DNA from: Stomorhina lunata
Taxonomy: Eukaryota > Arthropoda > Insecta > Diptera > Rhiniidae
Reading direction: 5' to 3'
NCBI GenBank assembly: GCA_933228675.1
Contig: OW121740.1
Coordinates: forward strand, 52,158,174-52,222,173
DNA: 64,000 nucleotides
Part shown: positions 35,339-45,268 of the stretch, piece by piece
Layout of the letters: each line of letters opens with the position of its first letter
Numbering within the stretch: position 1 is the stretch's first letter
Position numbers and translations under genes: made by a program
Notes under the pieces: generated by a model
Told to the model about the DNA's origin: nothing
Database searches by the model: none
What the model saw: the letters and a program-made list of their open reading frames with translations, nothing else

Positions 35339-36634
35339 ATGGGTGTTTTTTTTAGAGGTATAGAACTTCGAATTGAAATAAAACACAAGATAATCGTTTT
35401 AATGTTTGGCTTTATTGGAAGGATAATTTTATGCCATTAATGTTTAAATATGATTTCGGGCATGTGGCCGCCGCGGCTGGCTCGAATAAAGCCAATTCTA
35501 CAGGTCCAGTTTTCAACTACTTTTTCGAGCATATGGGGCCGTATGTTGGCAATAACGCCACGAATGTTGGCTTCCAAGTCCCCTAACGTTTCTGGTTTGT
35601 TGGCGTAGACGAGCGACTTCACATATCCCCAAAGAAAATAATCCAGTGGTGTCAAATCGCACGATCTTGGTGGCCAATTGACAGGTATATTCCGCGAAAT
35701 TATGCGCTCATCGAATGTTTCCTTCAATAAATCAATTGTGACGTGCGCTGTGTGGCATGTAGCGCCGTCTTGTTGGAACCACAACTCATCCACATTCATG
35801 CCATCCAATTGGGGAACAAAATAGTCGGTTATCATGGCTCTATACCGGTCTCCATTTATGGTAACTGACTCTCCAGCATTATTTCGGAAGAAGTATGGCC
35901 CAATGACTCCACCAGCCCATAGAGCACACCAAACAGTCAGTTTTTGTGGATGTAATGACGTCTCAAGGGTCTCATGTGGATTCTCTTCACTCCAAATGCG
36001 GCAATTTTGCTTGTTGACGTAGCCATTCAACCAAAAATGAGCCTCATCACTGAACAAAATTTTGCGATGAAAATCAGCATCGAGATCAATCTCATTTTCG
36101 GCCCATACACCAAAATCACGACGCATTGCATGGTCTCGCGGCTTTAATTCTTTCACAAGCTGGATCTTATAAGGTCGCAAGCCAAGATCTTTGCTTAAAA
36201 TCTTCCATAATGTTGACGGACAAAGCTCCAATTGCTGTGCACGGTGGCGAATCGATTCATTCGGGTCCTCTTCAACACTTTGCTCTACAGCGGCAATTGT
36301 TTCTTCGGTGCGCACTGTTCGACGTCGCTGCGGATGCGTATTATCACATAGAGTAAACGTAGTGCGAAAACGATCCATGGTTAACCGAATTAATTGCTCT
36401 GATGGACGATTATGTCGACCATAAAATGGACGGAGCTTGCGGTAAACTTCGCGAACTGAACCATTATTTTCGAAATAAATTTGCACGATTTGCAAGCGTT
36501 GTTCTTTTGTCAACCTGTTCATGATGAAATGGCAAACCAAACTAAATATTAATCACTTGACAGCTGACAAAATGGCCGCCAGTTAAAAAAGTGATGCCAA
36601 CTTAAAGTTCTATACCTCAATAAAAAACACCCGA
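35339..36634 (-). mobile_element. Intact DD41D mariner element
   Basis: The 1296-bp element is flanked by TA on both sides (35337-35338 and 36635-36636). The terminal inverted repeats are GGGTGTTTTTTTTAGAGGTA / TAGAACTT on the left and the near-identical reverse complement of AAGTTCTATACCTCAATAAA / AAACACCC on the right. It contains one uninterrupted transposase. It may be young; whether it is still mobile is unknown. Confidence 0.9.
35437..36540 (-). CDS. Mariner transposase, DD41D (rosa-like), intact
   Basis: A 367-codon frame encoding a mariner transposase, the nuclear enzyme that binds the inverted repeats and moves the element by cut and paste at TA sites. The N-terminal ~110 residues are the paired helix-turn-helix DNA-binding region. 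The catalytic triad is complete: Asp165 in ILFSDEAHFW, Asp258 in FQQDGATCHTA and Asp300 in CDLTPLDYFLWGY, with 41 residues between the last two. This spacing is typical of the rosa group. The likely start is Met7 (36522), which aligns with the start of the pseudogene at 15505. The frame has no stop or frameshift, unlike that copy, and the two proteins are only moderately similar. Family assignment is firm; activity is inferred from intactness only. Confidence 0.93.
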   Translation of the reverse strand: MVCHFIMNRLTKEQRLQIVQIYFENNGSVREVYRKLRPFYGRHNRPSEQLIRLTMDRFRTTFTLCDNTHPQRRRTVRTEETIAAVEQSVEEDPNESIRHRAQQLELCPSTLWKILSKDLGLRPYKIQLVKELKPRDHAMRRDFGVWAENEIDLDADFHRKILFSDEAHFWLNGYVNKQNCRIWSEENPHETLETSLHPQKLTVWCALWAGGVIGPYFFRNNAGESVTINGDRYRAMITDYFVPQLDGMNVDELWFQQDGATCHTAHVTIDLLKETFDERIISRNIPVNWPPRSCDLTPLDYFLWGYVKSLVYANKPETLGDLEANIRGVIANIRPHMLEKVVENWTCRIGFIRASRGGHMPEIIFKH

Positions 36635-36636
36635 TA

Positions 36637-37141
36637 CATGTTAAAAAATTTTTGATTTGACTCGACAATATTGTGTTAAATTATTTCTCACCCATACCAC
36701 TGTGTATATTTGGTACTCCCTAAAATATGCGAAACAATAAATTTATTATCAACATAAAATTTCAGCCTTAGAGTATGCTTTAATAATATTTAGCTCTTCA
36801 CAATACACCAGCAAAAAACAATGAATTTTTTTGTTTTAAATGTTGCTTTGACTTTGTACACATTGTTTTACCAACATGTTTTAAAAAAAATGTTTATATA
36901 CAAATTATGTTTAGTTAATCATTAATTAATATGAAACAAAATGTAAAATATAAATATGGTTGTTTTTTAATTTTACTGATATCATAAGAAATGAAATAGA
37001 ATTTAAATTAAGAGTAAAAAAGCTTTTTCTCTTAAGTTTAAATTGATAAACGCATGGAAATGTTGATCCTTAAATTATATACAATCAAATAGTTAAAGAA
37101 AATACCCCCCTTCTTCACAGCATTCTGCATATAGTAGCCGA
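36637..37141. other. Unassigned AT-rich sequence
   Basis: No gene or repeat was recognised. A CCACTGTG near 36699 has no visible partner. Confidence 0.3.
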
Positions 37142-37146
37142 CGGCT

Positions 37147-39253
37147 CACAGTGGTTTACGGACGCTTTTTTTTGGAAATAATTCTGTAACTTTTGAACGA
37201 CTGGAGATATTTGAATGAAATTTGCATGAATTTTGCAAGTTGGTTATTGATATCTTCTTTAGTTTAAAAGTTAAAAATATTCAAAGTTGAAACTTAAAAA
37301 AATTTTCGCTTTTTCTTGAGTTTTTCCCTAAAAGATAGCTATATTTTTTCACTAATAAAAAAATATTTTCTTAAGAAACATAAAAATATTTTTAAAGTTT
37401 TTCAAAGAAAACATAATGAGAATGCGTATAAAATAAATTTCTTGCTAATTGGACTTTTGGTCCTCGCACATGCCCTCTCAAAAAAAATGCCAATTTGTAA
37501 ACAAAAATTTTGGTTTAAATAAAAATTTTTCAAAAGGCAAAGCACCGATTTGAAAAAAATAATAATGTCCATATTTTCTAATATATCTGTTATTGATTGG
37601 AAAAGTTTTTTCTGAAACGAGCTGCAAATAGAGTCAGTGTAGCCATTTTTGTATAAAAACTTATTTTTTGAAACCCTTTTTTCCCGAGTTGGGAATTGGG
37701 GAACTTTTTAGTTAAAATTAGGATTTTTTTTATCTATTGCTTTTAGATCTTATTGGTCTACATGACTACAAATTTTCATTGAGATATCTTCATCTATGTC
37801 ATTTCTACAAAATATCAAAAATTGAAACTATTTTCCTTCTAAAAGTAGAAAAATAATATTTTTTGTTTTACGATACAAAGTGTAAAAATATTAACTCACT
37901 AAAAAAAGATTTTTAATTGGTGTTCATCTCCTGGACTTTCTCGATCCATTGATACTAAACACGTGTATCAAGCTTTAATACATAGCCTTTAAAAGCTCTG
38001 AAAACTTTGCCTCCCATAGCATTTTTAAGCTAAATATTGGAGTATTGGAGAGAAATGTGTGCAAATAAAGTTAATGGTGCACAGTGGTATTAACTCTGCA
38101 ATTTCTAAACTACTAGACGGATTTTGACAAAATTTGGAACGTCAATAGAAGAGGTGTGAGGCTTTTAGATCAATGTTTAAGAACGTATTTGTCGGTAGCA
38201 CAGTGGGCTCTACAGTGGGCCAAAGTTGCCTACCTCGGGTATATAAAACATTTGGGGGCGTATAATTTTCCTCTATTGGGTCCGATCTAAAAGATTTTTA
38301 CGTTTTCGAAAACTTCTTAAAAAAATTAAGAAAAAAACATGCTTACTTTACTACCTCATCTCTTATAGTTTAAGAGATATTTGAATATTTTTGCAGCTCG
38401 TTTCAGAAAAAACTTTTCCAATCAATAAAAGATATATTAGCAAATATGGACATTATTATTTTTTTTCAAATCGGTGCTTTGCCTTTTGAGAAATTTTTAT
38501 TTAAAACAAAAATTTTTTTTTTACAAATTGGCATTTTTTGGAGAGGGCATGTGCGAGGACCAAAAGTCCAATTAGCAAGAAATTTGTTTTATACGCATTC
38601 TCATTATGTTTTCTTTTAAAAACTCTAAAAATATTTTGATGTTTCTTAAAAGAAAATATTTTATTTTTTTTTATTTTATTAGTGAAAAAATATAGCTATC
38701 TTTTTGAGTTTTTCCCTAAAAGCGAAATTTTTTTTAAGTTTCAACTTTGAATACTTTTAACTTTTAAACGAAAGAAGATATCTGTAACCAACTTGCACAA
38801 AAATTATTTAGAATTTTGTTACAATTTTAACGAATATTCTTAAAAAATTTTTGATCTTCAGATGCGTCCACCAGATCAAAAAAAGCTTAAAAAAAATAGG
38901 TAAAAAATCAACCCAAAAATTCCTTTTTATCCAAATATCTCGAAACCTAAAGAAGATAACCTACACATGTAAGCGTATTTTTTGTAGACCTTCTGAAGGA
39001 GAACTTAAGTTTAAAATTTCTTTTCAATCAATTCATAAATGGATTTTTGGCGAATTTTTAAAAAAGTCGAACACCCGAGGTGACCAATTTTGAAGGTCCA
39101 TCAATCACTCTCCCGACCCCTCATGGGCCAGTGCTTTTAAAAACCAACTCGAATACTCCTTGGCTATCACCATGCCAAATTGCATTCAAATATCTTTAGT
39201 AGTTCAAAAGTTACAGAATTATTTCCAAAAAAAAGCGTCCGTAAACCACTGTG
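37147..39253. mobile_element. Fold-back element with Transib-like ends
   Basis: The 2107-bp element starts CACAGTGGTTTACGGACGC and ends with its reverse complement, GCGTCCGTAAACCACTGTG. It is flanked on both sides by CGGCT (37142-37146, 39254-39258), a 5-bp direct repeat. The CACAGTG heptamer and a GC-rich 5-bp target duplication are features of Transib elements and the RAG signal. The arms are long (left to about 37640, right from about 38390) with shared blocks such as TCCAATTAGCAAGAAATTTG. Additional CACAGTGG motifs lie inside near 38087 and 38204. There is no transposase, so it is non-autonomous. Confidence 0.72.
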
Positions 39254-39309
39254 CGGCTGCAGCAAGAATGTGGGAAGTGAAGGTAGATGAAAACTGAAAA
39301 ATGTTTGTT

Positions 39310-41740
39310 TTTCATGTGCTCTTAAAACCACTATACAATTTTGATGTATCCTGACTACCTTTGTACAATAATGGTAACATTTTTAAATTCTATGGCAAGA
39401 TTTTTTTTAATTTTTTTTTTAATTGCAATTTTTTTAGACGTTTCTTCAAATAATTAAAGATAACTCAAAAACTACTAGTCCGATATTATTAAAATAAAAT
39501 CAAAAAAATTAAGATTTACATAGCCTTTAATTCGTCTATATATCGCGTTTTAATCTAATCAATAGTATCGGAGTTATAATAAAAAACTTAAGAAAAAAAT
39601 ATATTTTTTATGTAAAAATGGCAAAAATTTTCGTTTTAAAAAAATCATGAAAAATCGAAAACGGCAAAAAACTTCCAGATTTATTATTTTATCGCATAGC
39701 GACATATAATAGCAACAAAATGAGATATCGATCGATTGATTTTTTTCGAATTTATTCAAAATTTAGTGAATTCGCTCATTTTCACAATATTTTAGTTTTT
39801 TGCTTGATATACGCATTATAGCGGGTTTTCAAATGTATGAAAAAATAAATTTTCCAATTTCAAGGGGTGCATGTCGGATTATTGTGAGATTTGGTGAGAA
39901 ACCACACACAAAATTTTAGTCGGATTGGACAACGTTAACACGTAGCACATAGGCCCCAAATCTGAAAAATAGCGTTTAAATCGAAAAAAATTTACAAATT
40001 TTCAACGCAATGATTTTTCCAATAAGCTACATGTCTTTAAAATCGGTTAAGCAGTTTTCGAGTTATTACAGTTTTCACTGGCCATTACATGTCCTTGAGG
40101 ACTTGCCTTACTTCACTATTTTGCAGAAGTGGACGATTTTGTCTATTGCACGGATTATCCGTGGTTTGATGACTGCCATGGGCTTACATTGATATGATTC
40201 AAGCGAATGGCGTTTATTTATTGACTCATCAAAACGCAGCTTGAAGTGTGTCCTTTTGCACAATGGAAATAAATTTCACTCCTTGCCAATCGCACATTCA
40301 ACCAAGGTAAAAGAAGAATACTCTACAATTGCGTTGGTCATGAAGAAGATAAAGTATAATGAACATAACAGGGTAATTTGTGTTGATATTAAGATGGTAA
40401 ATTTCCTATTAGGTCAACAAAGTGGCTGTACCAAATACCCTTGTTTTTTTATGTTTATGGGACAGCAGAGCTAAGTCAAAACACTGGAAGAGAAAACAAT
40501 GGCCTTATAGGAAAACACTGGATCCAGGTATGCCGAATCTTATAAATGTATCTCTGGTGCCCCGAGATCGCATCATATTACCCCCTCTTCACCTTAAACT
40601 TGGTCTGATGAAACAATTTGTTAAAGCACTTAACAAAGATGGTGAATGTTTCCAGTATATTTCAAGGAAGTTTCCAAGTTTGAGTATGGAAAAGCTGAGA
40701 GCAGGAATATTTGACGGCCCACAAATACGCAAATTGGTCAAAGATACCGATTTTCTCAGTTCAATGTCAGAAATTGAGAAAAATGCATGGGATTCGTTTG
40801 TATGGGTTATTCAACATTTCTTAGGAAATAACAAGGATGATGATTACGTTGCGCACGTAGAAGATATGTTAACTCACTTCCAGAATCTTGGAGGCAACAT
40901 GAGCATCAAGTTACATCACCTTCACAGTCACTTAGATCGTTTTCCTGAAAATCTAGGAGACTTAAGTGAGGAACAGGGCGAACGATTTCACCAAGATATT
41001 CAGACAATGGAGGAAAGATACCAGGATCGCTGGGATGCACATATGATGGCAGATTTTTGCTGGAGTATTCAGAGCAACACTTCGTTATTCAATAATAGAA
41101 AATGTCATAAAAGAAAATTCCAAAGTTTGTAGTTTATAATATTTAATTATTTATTTCCTTATTTTATAAGTTGTAATAAATTTAATATATAAAAGAAAAC
41201 ATATAAAAGAAAATACATGAATAAAACAATGAAATGCATTTTCGATCTATTCCATCGATTCGACTTATTCACATTTTTTGGTCAATTGCCTTCGGCAAGT
41301 CCTCAAGGACATGTAATGGCCAGTGAAAATTGTAGTAACTCGAAAACTGTTTAACCGATTTTAAAGATATGTAGTTTATGGGAAATCTCATTGTGTTTGC
41401 CTTAAGGACCAGGATCCACTTTTTTGCACAAGGGGAAATAAATAGCGTTAATTTTGCAAAAACTTAAAAATTATAAAATTTTTCCGATATAAACTTGATT
41501 TATCAGCTTTAGGACCTGGGCGACGCGTGTTGGCGTTGTTCAATTTGGCTTAAATTTTGTGGGTGAAAGTTCCTCACCAAATCTCACAATAATCCTACCG
41601 GCACTCCTCGAAATTCTAAAATCTATTTTTTTTTTCACACATTTGAAAAACCCTTTATACGTATATCAAGAAAAAAACTAAAAATCATTAATTATTTGAA
41701 GAAACGTCTAAAAAAATTTGCAATTTTAAAAAAAATTTAA
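39310..41740. mobile_element. Element Y, gene-bearing copy, right end truncated
   Basis: The left inverted repeat runs from CATGTGCTCTTAAAACCAC (39318) to TTACATGTCCTTGAGGACTT at about 40105, nearly 800 bp. The right repeat starts near 41283 (GTCCTCAAGGACATGTAATG) and can be followed outward to about 41740, where the outer half is lost. Between them lies a broken protein gene. It is the only Y copy here with coding content, so it represents the autonomous form. Confidence 0.7.
40100..41132 (+). pseudogene. Element Y protein gene, frameshifted; function unknown
   Basis: Conserved blocks occur in order but in shifting frames: EVDDFVYCTD, then GLHxYDSSEWRLFIDSSKRS, KCVLLHNGNKFHSLPIAHS, and VICVDIKMVNFLLGQQSGC. 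After a frame change at the T8 run near 40442 come LCLWDSRAKSKHW, LPPLHLKLGLMKQFVKAL, FDGPQIRKL, LHHLHSHLDRFPENLG, LSEEQGERFHQDIQTMEERY and HMMADFCWSIQ, ending at a TAG at 41130. I recognise this as a repetitive protein family seen in many arthropod and cnidarian genomes, without a function I can name. The Y context suggests a transposase or element-borne protein. Several stops and shifts make this copy inactive. Confidence 0.7.
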
Positions 41741-42099
41741 TTTCGTTGATTCGCGTCGGTATTTCTAAAAAAATTTAACTTTTAAACGTTTTAAACGCAC
41801 TTAGACAACGACCATTTGTTGCCCAAACCCATTTCGATATAAAATTTGCAACAATAATTGAATTTATTGCTATTTAAACGTGCTAAAGGTGCTTTATACC
41901 CGGACAAATACAGAAATAAAATTTAAATTTTTTCTATCAAAACTTATTTTCATCGGATGAAAAAAGATGAAAACTATTTTGAACTGTACCTACTGATAAA
42001 TATCCCAAACGATTTTTTTAGATTTTATTTTCGTCCGATTGAAAAAAGAAACAAAATTTTTGAACAAATAAAAATCATGAGGGATTTTTAATATTTTTA
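41741..42099. other. Unassigned sequence
   Basis: AT-rich, with no gene or repeat recognised. Confidence 0.3.
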
Positions 42100-44126
42100 T
42101 ACCCTTCATGAATGAAATGCAGAAATAGGAAAAACCATCCTCCCTTAGCACGGACCTACATTTTATATCAGATTTTAGGAAATTCCCCCGCCAAGCACGT
42201 TATTAAATTTTATCAAAAGCGGTCCATAAACAATTGAGATATCGCCATAACACTACATTTGATGTACAGCAAATTGCCAAAGTACGTGTCTATGAAATTT
42301 TGTTTACATTTTGTAAGTATTGTTTCAGCGATATCTCAGGTGTTTATGGACCGATTGTGATGAAATTGGACATCGTTCTTTGTGTGAGGATTTTCTAAAA
42401 TCTATACTCCACAAATCTGATTACGAATACCATTCAAATTGTACCGATCAACTCAGAATCGGTAGGAGAATCGATTTCGCGACCTCCGTCCGTCCGTCTG
42501 TTTGTCTGTCTGTCCGTCCGTCTGTTTGTTTGTCCGTCCGTCCGTCTGTTTTTTTGTCCGTCCGTCTACTTATCTGTAATTTTTTCTGTTGTAGTCAAGT
42601 TTTTGGAGATCCTGTTTTGTCGATATCTCAGGTGTTTATTTTGATGAAATTTAATAGCGTTCTTCGCAAGGGATTACCTAAATCCTGATGCATTCGGTAA
42701 TTTGTGGTAGATATAATTTAGCGTTTAAGCGATGGTGTTTTGATCGACAATGATAAAATTCAGGGTGGGACAATATCCTAAAATTTTTTGTAAAATCCAG
42801 GAGCTCCACAAATCTGATTTTAGCAGACAGACACTCTGCATTAATCTTAATTTTGTGTCTGACTTTTGAACATTATGATAATATTTGACAATGTATTATA
42901 AATCAAATTATAGGTAATCTTCCTAGGAAGTACAAAAATGCAACTGAGTACATGATATCCGTTCAAAACCTACATATGTATGTAAGTATCTCACATATCA
43001 ACGAAAATTTAAATTTTTTAATTGCAATTGGGAGAAATCCGTTCACGTTTGACAATTGATCCCGTATAACTTCGCTTAAGATACGATGATGACATTTAGT
43101 ATAAAGACGTTGTACAATATTGATATTCAGGGCGATAACGCCTAAAATAAACTTTCTAGAGGGACAACATTTGACAAAAGTATTTCTGATCTCTTGAAAA
43201 GTTCGATATTGAAAATGGGCGAGCTCTATTCACATTTAGTGAAACCCCGACCGGGAATCGATTTAATGCTGATAAATTAAATCACATTAAAATTGCACAA
43301 GGAACTAGAGCAAAACTTTCCAAACATCCATCGGACAGATCGAAAGAACAATACATCCCAAATATTATTGATGAAGTGTTCATTTTAATTAATTAACTAA
43401 CTTCAGATTAATAAGTAAATCTTTAATAACTTTTCCGACAAAGCTGATATCCATCCATTCAAAAGCTATATATTTCACGGATGTATCTTAACCTAAGAGT
43501 GTATACCCTATAATTTTAAGGCTTATCATTGTTAAAGCTTTGACCTAAATCAGTCCGCTAACTTCAGAGTTTTACATAACTAATCAAGAACTTTTACTAG
43601 TTGGATAATTCGTACGAATTAAAGTGCCCAACCCTCACTGGGCACTGTGTTCTTGGGTTGCATGCCAGAATACTTAAACTTCATCAAATCGATGTGCTAT
43701 TGCAAATGTAAGGGCATCTACATTTTGAAGCATCTTTTCTGCATGGTTTATCTGGTCTATCGAACTTTATTAAATGTTCGTAAAATATGTGTCTATTTTA
43801 TTTCGAAGCTACTGGCTGGCTTAAATATGCATTCTCTACTTGTAGTCTAGTAATCATTATCTTTCACAAAGGGACCACTTTAGAACCCAAGTGAAGCTTC
43901 CCTAGACATCAGCCACCTGCCCAACCTAACCTTTGGGTGCATAACTATTCTAGATGATGACGCCACCGAAAAGGTTTTCGTTTTCCGACTCTTAATTTTA
44001 AAGACTCTTTGCATATAATACTAGTATAACCAAATATTGCTACGAATTACATTAAGTACTTTTGCAACACCATTGGTGAAGGGTATCCAAGATTCGGCAA
44101 AGCCGAATATACCACTCTTACTTGTT
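42100..44126 (-). mobile_element. Degenerate R3-related element(s)
   Basis: The left end is TTTTATACCCTTCATGAATG. The right end, ATTCGGCAAAGCCGAAT followed by ATACCACTCTTACTTGTTTT, is the R3 terminal hairpin and tail in reverse. The interior has GATATCTCAGGTGTTTATGG blocks, a CCGT/CTGT microsatellite and worn R3 text (TTGACAATTGATCCCGTATA, GAAACCCCGACCGGGAATCG). The part 43350-44040 is unassigned and may be another insertion. It is noncoding. Confidence 0.45.
42484..42572. repeat. (CCGT/CTGT)n microsatellite
   Basis: An irregular run of CCGT, CTGT and TTGT tetranucleotides, equivalent to the GACA/GACG block of other copies read on the opposite strand. Confidence 0.85.
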
Positions 44127-44329
44127 TTAAACTTCAATGATTGTTTTTTTTATGGATTTAAACATGAAAATATTGTTTTCTAAGTATTAAGATCCGGTCT
44201 CTGCTTTTAATACACTTCTTGCTTGTAAAATATTTAAAATTTTGTTCTTTTGTTAGAAAACTTTAAATCAAGAAAATCGGTTTTTAAATAGATCAGACAT
44301 TAGTAGAAAATCGGTACAGTATGAACAAA

Positions 44330-44656
44330 AATTGAAAAAAGTTTTTTTTGAAGTCAAATATCTTTTAAGCCGTAATAGATAGCATAGACATGTAGGGATG
44401 TTTTTTGTAGATCTTGACCTATTTGTAATATAGTATGATTTTTCAAATCGGTTGGGAAATTACAATTATATATCGTTTAAAGTGGCTTATGAGTCGAAGG
44501 TGCCCTCTTTGGGGGCCGATTGAGCCGCCCCTGCACAATCTAGGCTTTCCAAGTTCAAAACTTCTGTTATATCCACATACATTTTGTTTTTTATAATCCG
44601 CCCAAACGTTTAGAAGTTACGGTCTTATTTATTACATTCTACATTTAAACCATCCC
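44330..44656. repeat. Fragment resembling the Transib-like element
   Basis: It ends CCATCCCACTGTGCA, an inverted CACAGTGGG heptamer end. It contains ATAGACATGTAGGGATGTTT / TTTGTAGATCTTGACC, similar in layout to the right interior of 37147-39253 (ACATGTAAGCGTATTTTTTG, TAGACCTTC). The opposite end was not found. Confidence 0.4.
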
Positions 44657-45135
44657 ACTGTGCATCGTGCGTTAAAAGCATCGGCGCAAATCCATTTATG
44701 GTAAAAAATATTATAAAAATAGGTTTTATAGAATAAAATTGTCAAAAGATCGATGAATTTCAATAATCTGAGCACTAGAAGAGCTTCGTTAATTTCGATA
44801 TCGGTCAACTTTCGAGGATCTCCAAAACAATGCTTTGACAGATATGACGATCGGTAACTTTAAACCGCTCAACTGCTTAAATATTTACCACGACAAAGTC
44901 ATTGAATATAGCGATAGAAAATGTTAAACATCTGTTTTAATTTTACAATAATATTTTATTTAATTATTAGGACTTAATTTAAACAAAAATGTACGAGTAC
45001 TTATGACTTTTGCCAAAAGAAATGCAATTAATTACAAACTTAATTGAAAACAATTAAATTTTTGTTTGTTTTTGGTTTTGTTTTATAAAAATAATTTAAA
45101 TAAAATTTTAAAATTGAATTGAAAAAATAGAAAAA

Positions 45136-45141
45136 TTTATT
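45136..45141 (-). promoter_or_regulatory. Candidate poly(A) signal of gene C
   Basis: AATAAA on the minus strand, about 128 bp past the gene C stop codon. Other AATAAA hexamers occur farther on in this AT-rich flank, so use is uncertain. Confidence 0.35.
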
Positions 45142-45268
45142 GCACAAAAATAAACTTAAACTAAAGTTTTTGAAACTTGATAAAGATTGCAACTTTGGCG
45201 AGCAAAGTTTTCTTATTATTTAAAGATTTTTTTTTTTTTTTTGTTAAAATTGATTTAAAATTAAGTAT

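Noticed and set aside
35834..36424. Plus-strand frames of 62-77 residues
   Set aside because: Antisense shadows of the mariner transposase.
43647..43850. 67-residue Cys-rich frame
   Set aside because: It looks protein-like but has no recognisable motif, partner exon or repeat copy; not supportable as a gene.
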